A stretch of DNA of 64,000 nucleotides from positions 1 to 64,000 of the forward strand of contig CAJNOL010001327.1 of the NCBI GenBank assembly GCA_905250125.1. The letters run 5' to 3'. A program made the translations under genes and the position numbers. Below are positions 25,501 through 37,791 of the stretch, one piece after another (within the stretch, counting starts at the first letter, position 1; every line of letters starts with the position of its first letter). Origin of the DNA: Rotaria sordida (lineage: Eukaryota > Rotifera > Eurotatoria > Philodinida > Philodinidae). The notes beneath the pieces were generated by a model. It saw nothing but the letters and a program-made list of their open reading frames with translations, had not been told where the DNA came from and did not search any database.

Positions 25501-27237
25501 CATAATATTGATTGACTGAGCCAAAACAACACTTTTCTTTTTCTCGTTAAAAAAAACTCTTTTCTATGATGGACTAGATTTATTTTATTATTACGATCAA
25601 GTGAATATCTGTATATAATGATTTATTGTATTAGTCGTCAAGTATTTCTAGTAATGGAACTTATTCATTGTGAAAGTATCAGATTTTCTAGTATTTCGTA
25701 TCGTGAGATATAAATAGAAGTACAACATTAGTTTTTTCATATCACAGAATTTCCAATATTAGTATGTGAATATAAGATATAGTGAAAAGTTTAAACTGAA
25801 AACTCGAAAATTGATTTTGAAGATGATCTAAGATAGATCACGACAGCTTGTTGAAAAACTCTCAAAAATATCGATAATTCAAGAAGAGTCATCGATGCAA
25901 ATTATTTTAGACTTTCCCTAATCACAATAGAAGTTGTCTAATGATATAAGATTAACCTCGAAAACAATTTATCATTAGGCGCGATTTTCTTGTTCGTACT
26001 ACCCGTAGTTCAAAAACGAAATTCAAATTTCATAGGAATTGATCGTAAAGATACAATCACAAAACCATGCTTAACAATCTCCCTATGATTAGCAAGAATA
26101 GCTACATTGTGTTTTACATTTTAGTCTCAAAAGAATTGTGCTAATAGCTTTTCTTTTCTTTTAATATTAAATTCTAGTGCTGATGCGTACATTAATGTAT
26201 TGACAAAAGCTAATGTTCGACGAAAATTTAGTGTTCATGAACTATTCGGTTTTGATGTTATACTTGATGAACAATGTAAACCATATATTGTTGAAGTAAA
26301 TATTTCTCCAAGGTAAAAAAATAGATTTTCATTTTATTTCAAATAAAATCAATAAAAAATTTCATTTCATTGCTTATTAGTTTACATTCAAATTCACCAT
26401 TAGATATAAGTATAAAAGGTGCGATGATAAGTGATTTACTTAATTTAAGTGGTTTTATGATACCAGATCGAAGAGATACTTTATATGAAGGTTCAGCACG
26501 AAGGTAACTTGATGATTTTATTTAATTTAAATATTAAATTAATTCTTTGTTTATATTTTTTTTGTATTATAGAAAACCAAAATTACCAAAGAGTCTTATA
26601 TTCGATCGTCGAGCTCTTCCACAAGCATTATCAACAGATGAAAAACTAAAACATCAATATTTTGCTCAACGTTATCATGATGAAGTAAAAAGAAAAAAAA
26701 AGAACAAACAAACAATAGAAATTTAATTTTCTTCAAACAATTTTTTTTTTTGTTATTTTTCTTCTAGCACGCTCGAAGAAATATTCTAGATGTTTTAACA
26801 CCAGATGATATAAGAATTCTAATTGAAACAGAAGATGAATATGCACGACGTGGTTCATTTGAACGTATTTTTCCAACAAATCAAACACGAAAATACTTAA
26901 AATATTTTGAAACACCACGTTATTATAATTTACTTGTACATGAATGGATTACAAAATATAATCGAATGGAAGAACGAGGTATAAAAAAAAAAACAAAATT
27001 CAAATTAGAAAAAAATTTTTTTTCATTATTAGGTATCGCACATTTAAATACATTTTGTAAAAAAGGAATTCATGTACAACATCCAGCTATTGATCCAACT
27101 CATATGGTAAAAAAAAAAAATTTAGATTATTATGGATATTTTCATATTCATTTTATATTTAGTGGACGCAATATCAAAAACTTCAAGGGCATTTATCTCA
27201 TCGGGAAAATGACAATACAAATACAAATGGTTCTTAG
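22566..27237 (+). CDS. TTLL4: Tubulin polyglutamylase TTLL4 (acidic linker, TTL catalytic domain and C-terminus)
   Basis: TTLL4 adds glutamate chains to tubulin and other acidic proteins. Twenty exons restore 786 aa after the gap: 22566-23125, 23230-23318, 23387-23440, 23494-23592, 23651-23761, 23823-23828, 23890-23966, 24456-24656, 24735-24764, 24825-24877, 24946-25049, 25107-25131, 25189-25311, 25374-25472, 26178-26312, 26381-26503, 26573-26684, 26768-26978, 27033-27106 and 27163-27237. An acidic stretch ([15 protein letters not shown]) precedes NVPPTIRF and the TTL domain. Domain landmarks are [34 protein letters not shown], the ATP-grasp lysine motif [13 protein letters not shown], and [20 protein letters not shown]. 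These are followed by [19 protein letters not shown] and the metal-binding [20 protein letters not shown]. The C-terminal [20 protein letters not shown] and [10 protein letters not shown] blocks are specific to TTLL4-type enzymes. All catalytic motifs are intact. The upstream start is lost in or before the gap. Confidence 0.95.
26065..26155. repeat. Short dispersed repeat, copy 1 (TTLL4 intron)
   Basis: About 90 bp just before the acceptor at 26177. It resembles 54264-54345 in a PI4KA intron: both contain TGATTAGC, CTACAT, ATTGTGCTAA and similar spacing. Likely an old small mobile element; the ends are not defined. Confidence 0.5.
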
Positions 27238-27469
27238 TAAATAACTCTTACCCGATGGTGCTTTTTTTTTCTTTCTTTGCCTTAATCTATTTTATTTTTG
27301 TTTCATTTTCTTTTTTTCTGTGAACCTTAAACGGTGACTTTTTAGTTTATTTATTTTTATTTTTTTGCTCATCGTAAATACCTATGTGCCTTATTGTATA
27401 TATACATATACGATCAATCATTTATGTTTTCCCTTGTAGGCTGAATTTTGTTCTATACGTATATATATA

Positions 27470-29502
27470 CAGGGTGGTCCAGAAGTTACCAGGCAGTCTT
27501 TGATTACGAATAAATTTTGATAGAAACAAGATAGAGAGGTGCGGTTTTCATCGTTGGAAAGACAATGCTTTACTGAATACTTACCTATATTATCGCCAAT
27601 ATAGATTGATTATAAAATAATCAGTCGGGGATCTTTGGAAAAACAATGATAGTTCTATGAATGTGACATAGGATAGAGTGGTCTAAAAATCATTTGATAA
27701 TCTGTAATTGCTATTAAATTTTCGTTTATGCTGTGTTTTTCACATTTAGCATCAATATCAGATAGTATTTGATTCAAAGAAAGTCACATTATAATCAGTT
27801 AATAGTCTTGTTCGAAGTGGAAACCGTCAGCTTCAATGCACTTGTGAAGGCGAGATTCCATGGACCGACAGACTTTTTTACATAAGTCAGTTGAAGTCTG
27901 TTGAAACGCATTAATAATCTCATCTTGTAACTGATCAATCGACATGGGCTTCTTTGAATAAACCGCGTCTTTTACAACACCTCATGCAAAAAAAAATCGG
28001 GTGCTGACAAATCAGACAATCTTGGGGGCCAGTCAATTGGACCCCAACGACCCATCCATCTCCAAGAAAACGTCTCGTCCAAATATTCGCGAGGAATGCG
28101 ACTTTAGTGAGCCAGAGAACCATCGAGTTGATACCAGAAGTCATTCAAATTTGGCCTGTCGGCGATTACAGGCTGAAAATAATTCTGTAACATTTCTACA
28201 TAGCTCTCACCAGTGACAGTAGAAGTAAAAAACTACGGACCAATAATACCATACGATGGCAGACCTATCCAAACGCAGATGCCAGGTACATTGAAGTCTC
28301 TTTCTATATCGACTCGAGGATTTTCGGTTGCCTAGTAAACTGAGTTATGCCTGTTGACGTGCCCATTAAGTTTGAAAATTGCTTCATCTGACCGAATAAC
28401 CTTATCAAGAATACTATCATCCTCGTCGACCATCGTCAGAAGTTTTTCACAAAATTCAATCCTTCGATCGGGATCATCATCATCGTTCCACTGTTGCACT
28501 AGGCGAGGACGGTACAGACGCAATTTCAACTCGGATAAAATCCGTAGAATTGACGTTTTCGAAATGCTAAGCTCAGATGCAGTACATCTTGTTGATGTTG
28601 TGGGATCGTTGGTAAAAAGAGATTTAACAGCAGCTTTGTTTTCTACTGTGTGAACAGTAGGAGGTCGACCTGATCATCTGTTCTCATCAACTGTGCCGTT
28701 TTCTTCAAATCGATCAACAATATCTGCAACGGTGTCACGTTTGATTTGACGATTGAATTGTTTATTAAAAAGGCGACAGGTCTCAGTCTTGTTGTTCGTC
28801 TGATAAAAACTTTTTACCACAAATACTCGTTGCTCTATAGTGGGCCTTTGTTCTGGACCTTCTGCTATCATCAGATATAACTTAAAACAATATACTGTTC
28901 GAACCAGAAACAGAAAATACTAAATATGAGTATTAATTTTATTCTTTTCGCTAGGCACAATTAACACACTCGTGCAAAAGAAAACAAAAGCAACCAAAAA
29001 TATGCTTCCCATTCGCTTTTGTCAAAAAATTCCCCTCTGTTCCTTATCTTTTCACTTATAAATATCTCGCACGCTCAAGAAAAGAATGCGTTGAAAGAAG
29101 AGAAATGCACAACGCAAATGGAAAGAGAAAAAGGAACACGATATGTGCTAAAAGAGCAAACGAACAAGAAGCAATAACAAATTGACTAGAGATACATAGT
29201 CAATGACAATAAGAAAGAGATGCGAAAAGCTTTGTTTAAACGAAGAGAACAAGAGTTATTTTCAATTACACATAATCGAATGATTTTTAGACCACTCTAT
29301 CCTATGTCACATTCATAGAACTATCATTATTTTTCCAAAGATCGCCGACTGATTATTTTATAATCAATCTATATTGGCGATAATATAGAGAAGTATTTAG
29401 TAAAGCATTGTCTTTCCAACGATGAAAACTGCACCTCTCTATCTTGTTTCTATCAAAAGTTATTCGTAATCAAAGACTGCCCGGTAACTTCTGGACCACC
29501 CT
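27470..29502. mobile_element. Tc1/mariner-type DNA transposon, decayed
   Basis: The ends are near-perfect inverted repeats starting AGGGTGGTCCAGAAGTTACC on the left and ending GGTAACTTCTGGACCACCCT on the right. Similarity continues inward for about 230 bp (27470-27697 with 29275-29502), including GACAATGCTTTACT and CCTATGTCACATTCATAGAA on both sides. TA dinucleotides flank both ends, as expected for this superfamily. The 2.03-kb element carries one minus-strand transposase gene that is broken (separate entry). It sits between TTLL4 and TANGO6 and interrupts neither. Confidence 0.88.
27799..28871 (-). pseudogene. Broken mariner-like transposase
   Basis: Reading from 28871 leftward, the first open block (28871-28674) is an N-terminal helix-turn-helix DNA-binding region with the RDTVADIVDRFEENGTV segment typical of this group. 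A stop interrupts it. The next open block around 28529-28332 gives KLRLYRPRLVQQWNDDDDPD and RRIEFCEKLL, then a DKVIRSDEAIFKLNGHVNRH segment containing a catalytic-type aspartate. A third block in another frame near 28144-27960 gives QLDGSLAH and WPPRLSDLSAPDFFL, matching the family's DGAxxH and PDLxPxDFFLW motifs but shifted. The C-terminus SMESRLHKCIEADG ends at 27799. At least one nonsense change and one frameshift mean the copy cannot make an intact enzyme. It may still be moved in trans. Confidence 0.85.
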
Positions 29503-30816
29503 ATATATTATTTTTTTGTGTTCAATAAAATTTTTCTCATTGTTGTCCTTTGTTGCTAAAAATTCTCAATGAGATCTAGAAATTATTTTTTATTATGATT
29601 TCAATGAAGACTATTCTCATTTTTTTGAGAACTATTGTTTTGATATTTACATAACAAATTGTAATACTGAATTGAGATGATGACAAACGAACTTGTTCAA
29701 TCCAATGTGGTTTGAGAAGCAGAATACGCAATAGAGAAGTGAAATAAGTTATCTGGAGCTAGATATCCAAAATGTAAATTATTTGAAAATAAAAAGAGAT
29801 AGTCATCTGAATGCCATAATAAGTGATACTACTCTAAGTTGATGTAACTTAGTGTTATTTAACTGCATAGAAAGTACAGTTGTGCAGAGTAAGCATTTTG
29901 TAGAGTAGGATCGAGGAGAAAACAGTAGACTTCAGTCCAGAAATCTCATGAAGTCTGCTGTTTAACCCTCGCGTAGGGTAAGGATTAGAAAATTTTTCTC
30001 AGTCAGGATAAAAAATATGAAAGAAGTTTATCTTGCACATCTCTAATAGAAGACTCGTTGTAGAGCGTAAGACTTTTTGCAATACTTTCGGATCAGTAAA
30101 ACTAGTTCCATGTTCTCTGAAATAAAGATTATTGATGTAGAAGTAAAATTATAATTCGATAGATTGTTTCGAATGTTATAAGATGGTTAATAAAACGTTT
30201 TTCTTTTAAGTTGAAAAAAAAGAAAGAGATATTATAGTCATTGACATGAAAACGATTATAAATATCAACGAATTTAATTCAACAGGACTTACGAAATAGA
30301 AAGATATAAAGACTGTTGATGATCAAAGAATAATGTGAATATCAGAATCATTCAAAATCAGTTTTTCTCTAATGAATTTAAAACTTTAAATACACTTTCT
30401 TCATTTTATTTATTTAAAAACTTCTAATGTTTTAAATTTCAAACGAAAATTACCTATAGATATAGATACAAGTACTTTTCGATCGTTGAGAAAATCTTTT
30501 CTTGTGAATATATACCAAGAAAGACAAGAAAATCATAACAGATGTCACTAGTTTTCAATAGAAATTGGCATTCGATAGATTTCTAATGGACTATTTTGAA
30601 AATCCATGAAATACTAATGTCTAATTTCAGTGAATATAAGAAATGATTACAGTTTTTGAATAAATTTCGATGAAAGATGCAATATTTGGAATTCTATTCA
30701 AAAATAACTCTTAGTTTTTGTTATTACAACTCTTTGAAGACAAAAACAAACCTTATTTAACACGATTATAAGTGATTTATTTTTTCTTATAATTTTACTA
30801 TATTATAGATTAAAAC
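29503..30816. other. Intergenic, no gene recognised
   Basis: AT-rich stretch upstream of TANGO6. A 15-bp hairpin with one mismatch lies at 29920-29963 (AACAGTAGACTTCA with TGAAGTCTGCTGTT). A block near 29988-30011 recurs almost exactly near 61449 in a PI4KA intron. Confidence 0.5.
30801..30816 (+). promoter_or_regulatory. Probable leader splice acceptor before TANGO6 start
   Basis: TATTATAG followed by only 8 nt and then the ATG at 30817. This is consistent with a 5'UTR intron or spliced-leader acceptor. No donor partner was identified. Confidence 0.35.
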
Positions 30817-33800
30817 ATGGAATTCGATCATCGACAATTATTATCACTTTTAGATGATTTAATGAAACCGATATCAACAGTAAAAAGTAAATTAAATGTT
30901 TTTGTTTGTTTTTTTATTTATGTTGAAATGATAAATTTCATTCATATTTTCAATTTGAATAGTTAAACTATACATCTAAACTTTGATAGTCATACTTTTC
31001 TTGTTAATTAACTATTAGAAATCCGATATCAATAAGTTCATCTTTTTATTGATCAATTTCTCTGTTTAATTGAATAAAAATATCTTCATTTTAGTTTCCA
31101 GTGAAGATGAAGAACAACAAAAAATCTTAACTATTAATCTTATATTTTCTAATGCAATTGATCATTTTCTTGAAATAAGTAAATCAATTAGTTTAATAAT
31201 ACCATTAAATCAAGATGAACATGTTTATTATCGTTATATACAAATTCATATAAATCTTATTGAAAAAATTCTTTCATATGAACAAAAAAATATTTCATTA
31301 CATTTACCATTTTTTAGTATACAAGATGAATCTATTCTATCTCGTTCATTATCATTTATTATTCTACTTGGTCTTGTGATTCATTTTGATGATGGAATAT
31401 TTATTTCAATAGAAAATTATTTAAAATATTCTAATACATCAATACATTTATTAAAATTAAAAACTCTTTTAACACATCATAATCGAATGTATAATATTAA
31501 TCAAATATTAAATTTTTTAATGAAATCAATTATAAATTCAAATAAAAATTCATTTCTAATACAACGTTTATGTTCAAATTATTTATTAGAATTAATTCTT
31601 AGTCATTTACAATTACTTTATTCACCTAATTTAAAATATTGTTCAGAAAATTTTTCATTAAAAAATCTTCAAGAAAATTTAAATTATTTACAAGAAAATT
31701 TTTCAAATTTATTTATTCAACAAATTTTATTATTAAATCGTTTATTATCAACAACAATAAATAGTCCTTTATGGCTTAAAAATCATTGTGGAAATATTTT
31801 AACATCAATATTAATTAATTCAAATAATCATGGTATTCAACAAATACTTGAAACAATATTTGAATCAACATTACCTAATGATCGTTTATATATATCAATA
31901 GCAAAAATATTTTCAACATGTCCAAAACAATTAAAACCTAATGAATATATTCAATGTATTAAATATCAATTTATTGAACTTATACATAATAAACGTTTTA
32001 TGCCTGTAATATGTATATCAATAAATGAATTATTTAAAAAATATTCAAAATTAATTGAAAATGAAATATTTTCAATATTATTTCAACCATTAATTTTATG
32101 TCATAATCAATTATCAAATGAAATTTGTACTAATGAACAATTAGAATTATTTATTGATGATCTAGATAATTTATTAAATATTATATCAAATGAACAAATA
32201 AGAATTTATTTATATGAAAATTATCTTAATGAATTAATTAATATATATATTGCTTTAGAAAAATCTTTATCATCATTAAAAATCAAATTTTTTAATATAT
32301 TAAAAATATTATTTTCATCAATGAATATTGAAATATGTATTGAATATTTTAAAAAAATTTTATTTGATTTTAAATATCTTTCATTAAAATATTTACCTGA
32401 TTTATCAATAAAATTTAATTTAATTATTGATAAGAATAATGAAAATAATATTGAAATATATTGTCAATTAATTATAAAAATTTTATTTTCTATTGATAAT
32501 AATGATTATTTAATTGTTAAAATATTTCTTGATTTATTACAATTATTAATAACAAATAAACAATTAAATCAATCATATATTTGGACTGAAAATGATAAAC
32601 AATTAAATATAAAACAATATAAAATTATGCTAATTTTAAAATATACTATGGAATATTTAACAGAACATATTGATATATTTATTAAAAATGTTGATGATAC
32701 AATTAAAGTTGTACAGGTATGCATCAGTTGTTTTTTTGATTTCATAAAAATTAATTTGAATATAACGGATGATCTCCTTAGGGAACGATTTCAACTGATC
32801 AATTGCTTTTGAATTTCAACTCCGTGCATAAGCTAGACTCCAATGAAATATAGAAAAACTCAAAATAATAAGTCGTCTTAGGCTTTCTTTCCAGAGTTTA
32901 TAGACATTTGACTAGAATTTTGAGTCTCCGACTTAGTATATACCAACAAATTGAATGACGATATTTCAACCTGAGATTTTATCCACAGACAGATCTATTT
33001 GTCAGTGGAGTGCTCTGAAAATTTCAGCCCAGAAGAATATCTGAAAAGGGAGATATTCTTTTGAGCTGAAACCTTCAAGATATTTTATTAATACATAGAT
33101 CTGTCTGTGATCAAAGTCTCAAGTCAAAATACTATCATTCGATTTGTTGATTTATATTATGCCAAAGATTAGAATTCTAGTAAAAGACATATAACTCCGA
33201 ATAGAATGTCTAAGGACATTTATTCTCTTGAGATTTTTTTATATCTCACTGAAGTCTATCTTATGCACAGAATCGGAATTCAAAAACGATTGATCAGTTG
33301 AAAACGTTCCTGTGTCAGAAGAAATTGTACTAAATCTTACGAGAGAACTATATCAAGTGACACTCACCGTTTGAACTCTTATTGAGTCCATAGGCAGATC
33401 TCAGTGAGATTAGCAAAAGTCTAAAAGGATTCGTCCTCATTGGCCTTCGGCGACGAGTTATGACTGGTTTACTGGGGTTTTTTTAACCCGTTTTTTTAGA
33501 TATTCTTCAGAAGACTGAATAAAGGAGTTTTGATTTAATATTTTGTCTGTGAATAGATCTAATGACTCTTAGAATATCCTGAAAGTTTCAGCTGAAAAGA
33601 ATATTTCTTTGTCGAGTTATTGAATTTTCAAATGAACTCGATTTTTGTGACAAAAGACTATTTTTGAAAATTCAATATCTTGATGAAGAAATATTCTTTT
33701 CAGATGAAACCTTCTGAATATTCTAAGAGTCATTCGATCTATCTATAGGCAAAACTTTATATCGAAATTCTATCATTTGGTTTTTTTTTTGAACTATCTA

Positions 33801-36800
33801 CAAATCAATCATAACTCGGCGACAAAGGTCCATGGGATAAATCCTTTTATACTTTTGTTAGTCTCATTGACACCTGTTCGTAGTTCCAATATGAACTCAA
33901 ACGACGGGTGTCACTTTGAGAAGTTTTCTCATCAGTGCGTTTCTCTTTCGTTTCTTAATCATACAAAGAATTCCTTTGCATACCTCAATTGAATATAGAG
34001 AATTTCAAGTTGTACGAGATTATCGTGTTTATTTCTGAACCAACTTTCCCTTGTCGACACAAAATTTAAAAGAAGAACATCTACTTAATTGTCCAAGTGC
34101 GACTATCAAAAAAACGAAAAATAAAGGTTCCAATGAAATTTCAACTATCTCATAAAATTTTCCATTAAATTCTGCATCTTTGAATGCATTCTCTATTCAT
34201 CAACGTTCAAGTAATTTACTTCGAAGATCGATCTTGATGATCAAAGACTTAACATAAATTAATAAATATCAGCAGAAAATAATAAGTCACAGTTGAATGG
34301 TTGAGTAGACATGAATCCTTTGAATTAAGTACTGACGAGGTCGAACTAATCTAAAAAACAAAGTCGACAGTTTTGTACACCTTGACATTCTCTTTCTTTT
34401 AGCATATAAATAAAAGTTTGTTTTTGGTTAGAAACTAAAAGAAAAATGCATCAAAATTAAATATATTTTCATTCTGACACATCTCGTTAAATTTTTACAA
34501 GTGAAAAATTTTATCTGTAGTTTATATAAATCATATATTTCATCTCTTATTCATCAGATAATCTAAAACAGATAGACTTAACCTTGCACACACTAATTAT
34601 ATTAGATATCAATAGCATTGATCTAAATTTAATAATGACAAAAGAGAAAAGTATTGAAATTTGTTTTCATCAGTTAGACTTTTTGACCATCATAAATCGA
34701 CTAGAAAATTATGTATATAGATATAGAATAAATAGTTTCCTGTTGAAAGCAAAAATAAAATCTTTCATTCATGCAAATTAATAGCTTTTAAGAAAATGTT
34801 TAAACAGCATGAAATCTGATAGTAGTCATTTGGAATGATAAAAGAGTGAATAATCTTGACTTTTTTTTTTTTTCATAACATCTGTTTGTCACAAAAGGCA
34901 AACTAGACATCTATTACATTTGAAAAACAATTGATATTATCAGCTGGATGTAATTATGGAAATATCAAGGACACAAAAAAGAACATCGAAACAAATATAA
35001 CTGTATATAACTAATTGACATTACATATTGAAGAATTTCTTTGTTATATTTTATTCTTGGTTCTTTTTTTTTCCAGATGTACAATAATAATAGTTATTCT
35101 TTTAGCTATTTTAGTTAAGATTTTCTGTTTTTAAAATATAAAATTAATTCTAATCGATATATTTGGAAAAAAAAAAATTTTTTTTTACTGTCATACTCAT
35201 TCTATCGAATGAATGATTATTGAGAACCTTCATTTGAACATATTTTCATACTCTAACATTATTCAATTAATTAGAATCAGTCGAATGACAAAAAATATAA
35301 AAAAATTTACACAACTTATTTTGATATTTTTATGTCCGATAATTAGATTAATATATGACATTGACATTGACAAAATGTTAGAAAATATGATAAATGCTAA
35401 AAAGTTATTATCACCTAATTTATTATAGATTATACTTGAAAAAATAACGAAAACATGTCAAGAAAAAGCCAAAGAAAATCTTCTTACAAAAATAACTATT
35501 GACAATGATAATGATAATGATGATGATGATTTATCTTCAGATAATGAAGCATTACAAATTATTTTTACGATTGCATCATTACTAATAACTCATTATGATC
35601 AAGTAAGTTTTGAAATTTCTTTTTTTTTAAAATTTTTTCTATTTTAAGTTATCATTTGAAAATAAACAAATTCTTGCTTCATTTTATCCATCATTAATAT
35701 GGATTGAACAAAATCATTCAAATAATGAATTATGTCAATTAGCACATGAATTATCTATTGCATTTATAACATATGGTGCTATAAAAGAACAAACAACAAA
35801 AATAAAATCAACATTATTAATTGAAGAACTTAATAATGAACGTGATTTACGTGAAGAAACATTTCAAAATGCTTTAACTTGTTTATCTGATTCAAGTATA
35901 CCAATACGTGCACATGGTTTAATTTTATTTCGACGTTTAATTGAACGAAATGATAAGGAAACATTAAATAAAATTGAAAATGATAATATAAATTTATTTC
36001 AACGTTTTCAAGAACATTTACATGCTGATGATTCATATGAATATTTAGCAGCTATTAATGTATTTAATGCATTAACTAATCAATATACAGATAAAATTTT
36101 ACCATTACTTTGTAATGAATATATAAATAAAAATAGAAAATTAGAAGATAAATTAAAAGTTGGAGAAATTTTAGTTAAAACATGTCGATTACTTGGTAAG
36201 ATGATTATATGTTTTATTTAGACAAAAAAATAATCTTATTCATTTTCAAGAACAAAAAAAAATCTCTTTGAAGTTTTACATATACTTTGATGTGGAAAAA
36301 TGAAAATGAGATATGCATGTTTAGTCGTTTTCTTTTTTTTTCTTGTCAGATTATTATTTTCCAAATAATAGAATGATATTAGAAATCTTTTTTTTTTTTG
36401 TTCTTTATTTCAGACACTAATTCTTATTTAATTGATCACATAAAAGAAAGAATGATAACTTTTTGATGTTAGTTGATAAAGGCTTTTAAGTTCATAAATG
36501 CGCAAAACAAATTATATGTCATGATGAAACCTTCATGAAATATATAATTTGAATGAAACTATCTGTTCTCATATATTTAGATTTATCCCCTCCCCTCAAA
36601 ATAAATCTTAGGATAGATGTATTCAAATTGCATGAAATTTTCAGGATATGTTGAGGTTGTAGTGAAGAGACTATACTAGAATTATCAGTTCTATATCATG
36701 ACGTTTGCGTGGGATATTCAAGTAAAAATGATCCAAAATAGCTCATTTGGCAACACGAAATTCTCTGTGGACTCTCATTCTATAGATTTAATTTCCTTTT

Positions 36801-37729
36801 TGAAATAACATGTCAGATTGTAATGTCGAGCAAAGCTCTTTGTTTTTAAAATTCTTACTTTTTATGTAGAGAAAAACGATGACAACTTCAATATTTTGCA
36901 AAACTGTCAAAAAATATTCATTCATTTATATATATAATGATAAATAAGCTTAATTCAAAAAGCCGGATTTTGTCAGTCACTATAGTTTCACATGCTCTTT
37001 CAAACAAAGAAAAAATCAATTAAGCTTCTTCAAGATTTTCAAGCAGAAGGTAACAATATCTTCTCATGTACTTATCTCCATTGCGATTTTTCTGACAAAA
37101 ATTGATTTCTTTTTTTTTTTTCGAGCGGAAAGGACGGTCTTAATTACTATAATCTCTTATCTTTCTAATATATTACGTTTTGTGTATTACTTTCAAGGCG
37201 ATATGTCAACAAAATATTCTTCGTTATTAATTAATACATTTCTCAATGCATCAAAGCAAACAGATGATGATATGTATCGAGCAAGTGCATTATCAAATCT
37301 TGGTCAATTATGTACTGTTCTAAAATATTCACTTTCAAAAGATCTTCCTGAAGTAAATATTTTGTTTGTTTTTTTTTTGTTTTTATGTAAAAACTCTTTT
37401 TCATCGAATTTATTTTTTTTTTTATTTTTCATTAGATTTTAATTGCTTTAAAAAGTTATTTATCAATATCAGAATCTTCTAATGTACGACGTGCATCAAT
37501 TCTTGTTTGTGAACTATTATGTCAATCACTTGAACAATCAACATGGTTAACTATACTTGGAAATGAATTACTATCATTTTATCAATTAATAAATTATCTT
37601 TATAAAAATGATAAAGATGATATTGTTTGTTTACATGCACAAATAGCACTTGAAGTCTTAAATAAAATTTGTCAAGATTATTTACAACCATCTGTTATTT
37701 TAGAAAAAAAAATTCGTATTTTATCATAA
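30817..37729 (+). CDS. TANGO6: TANGO6/TMCO7 (RTP1-like HEAT-repeat protein)
   Basis: TANGO6 is the animal relative of yeast Rtp1, a HEAT-repeat protein involved in RNA polymerase II assembly and nuclear import; fly screens also linked it to Golgi organisation. Six exons: 30817-30886, 31095-32716, 35429-35602, 35649-36195, 37198-37352 and 37436-37729. They sum to 954 codons (953 aa), a little shorter than vertebrate TANGO6 (about 1,100). The N-terminal half is divergent, Ile/Leu/Asn-rich helical repeats. The C-terminal RTP1 region carries recognisable blocks: ALTCLSDSSIPIRAHGLILF with RRLIER, KLEDKLKVGEILVKTCRLLG, and DDDMYRASALSNLGQLC. It ends HAQIALEVLNKICQDYLQPS. An Asp/Asn-rich low-complexity stretch lies in exon 3. 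The donor at 30887 rather than 30880 is required to keep the frame. Family assignment is from motif memory. Confidence 0.86.
32778..33311. repeat. Foldback element A in TANGO6 intron
   Basis: A roughly 530-bp imperfect palindrome. Left arm features GGAACGATTTCAACTGATCA, GCATAAGCTAGACT, ACCAACAAATTGAATGA and CACAGACAGATCT. These pair in reverse order with AGATCTGTCTGTG, TCATTCGATTTGTTG, GTCTATCTTATGC and TGATCAGTTGAAAACGTTCC on the right. The centre is near 33045 within GAATATCTGAAAAGGGAGATATTC-like sequence. No coding capacity; a MITE or foldback transposon is the likely class. Confidence 0.72.
33338..33937. repeat. Foldback element B in TANGO6 intron
   Basis: A second, adjacent palindrome of about 600 bp. 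GTGACACTCACCGTTTGAAC on the left pairs with GACTCAAACGACGGGTGTCA-type sequence on the right. GACGAGTTATGACTG pairs with AATCATAACTCGGCG, and inner arms AAAGAATATTTCTTTGTCGA pair with the GAAGAAATATTCTTTTC region. Its inner arms resemble those of element A and its termini resemble the element at 57510. The ORF at 33777-33992 is a by-product of the arm and not a gene. Confidence 0.72.
33938..35428. other. Rest of TANGO6 intron 2
   Basis: AT-rich intron sequence with no coding or repeat structure that I could support. The flanking exons join in phase 0 without it. Confidence 0.5.
36196..37197. other. 1-kb TANGO6 intron, nothing recognised
   Basis: The intron between exons 4 and 5 joins G|GT phase 1 to CAAG|GC. 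It contains only poly-T runs and non-repetitive AT-rich sequence. Confidence 0.5.
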
Positions 37730-37783
37730 AAAAAGAACATTTGTTCGTTTATATTTTGTTGTTATTATTATTATTTTTTACAA

Positions 37784-37789
37784 AATAAA
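37784..37789 (+). terminator. Polyadenylation signal of TANGO6
   Basis: AATAAA 55 nt after the TANGO6 stop and 3 nt before the stop codon of the opposite-strand GPCR. Cleavage would fall inside the GPCR coding region on the other strand, so the two transcripts should overlap. Confidence 0.55.
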
Positions 37790-37791
37790 AT

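Noticed and set aside
28001..28653. Plus-strand ORFs inside the transposon
   Set aside because: Antisense to the transposase, which has clear protein motifs on the minus strand.
33777..33992. 71-codon ORF in TANGO6 intron
   Set aside because: Entirely within and just beyond the arm of foldback element B; no protein-like composition.
35830..36036. 68-codon minus-strand ORF
   Set aside because: Antisense shadow of TANGO6 exon 4.
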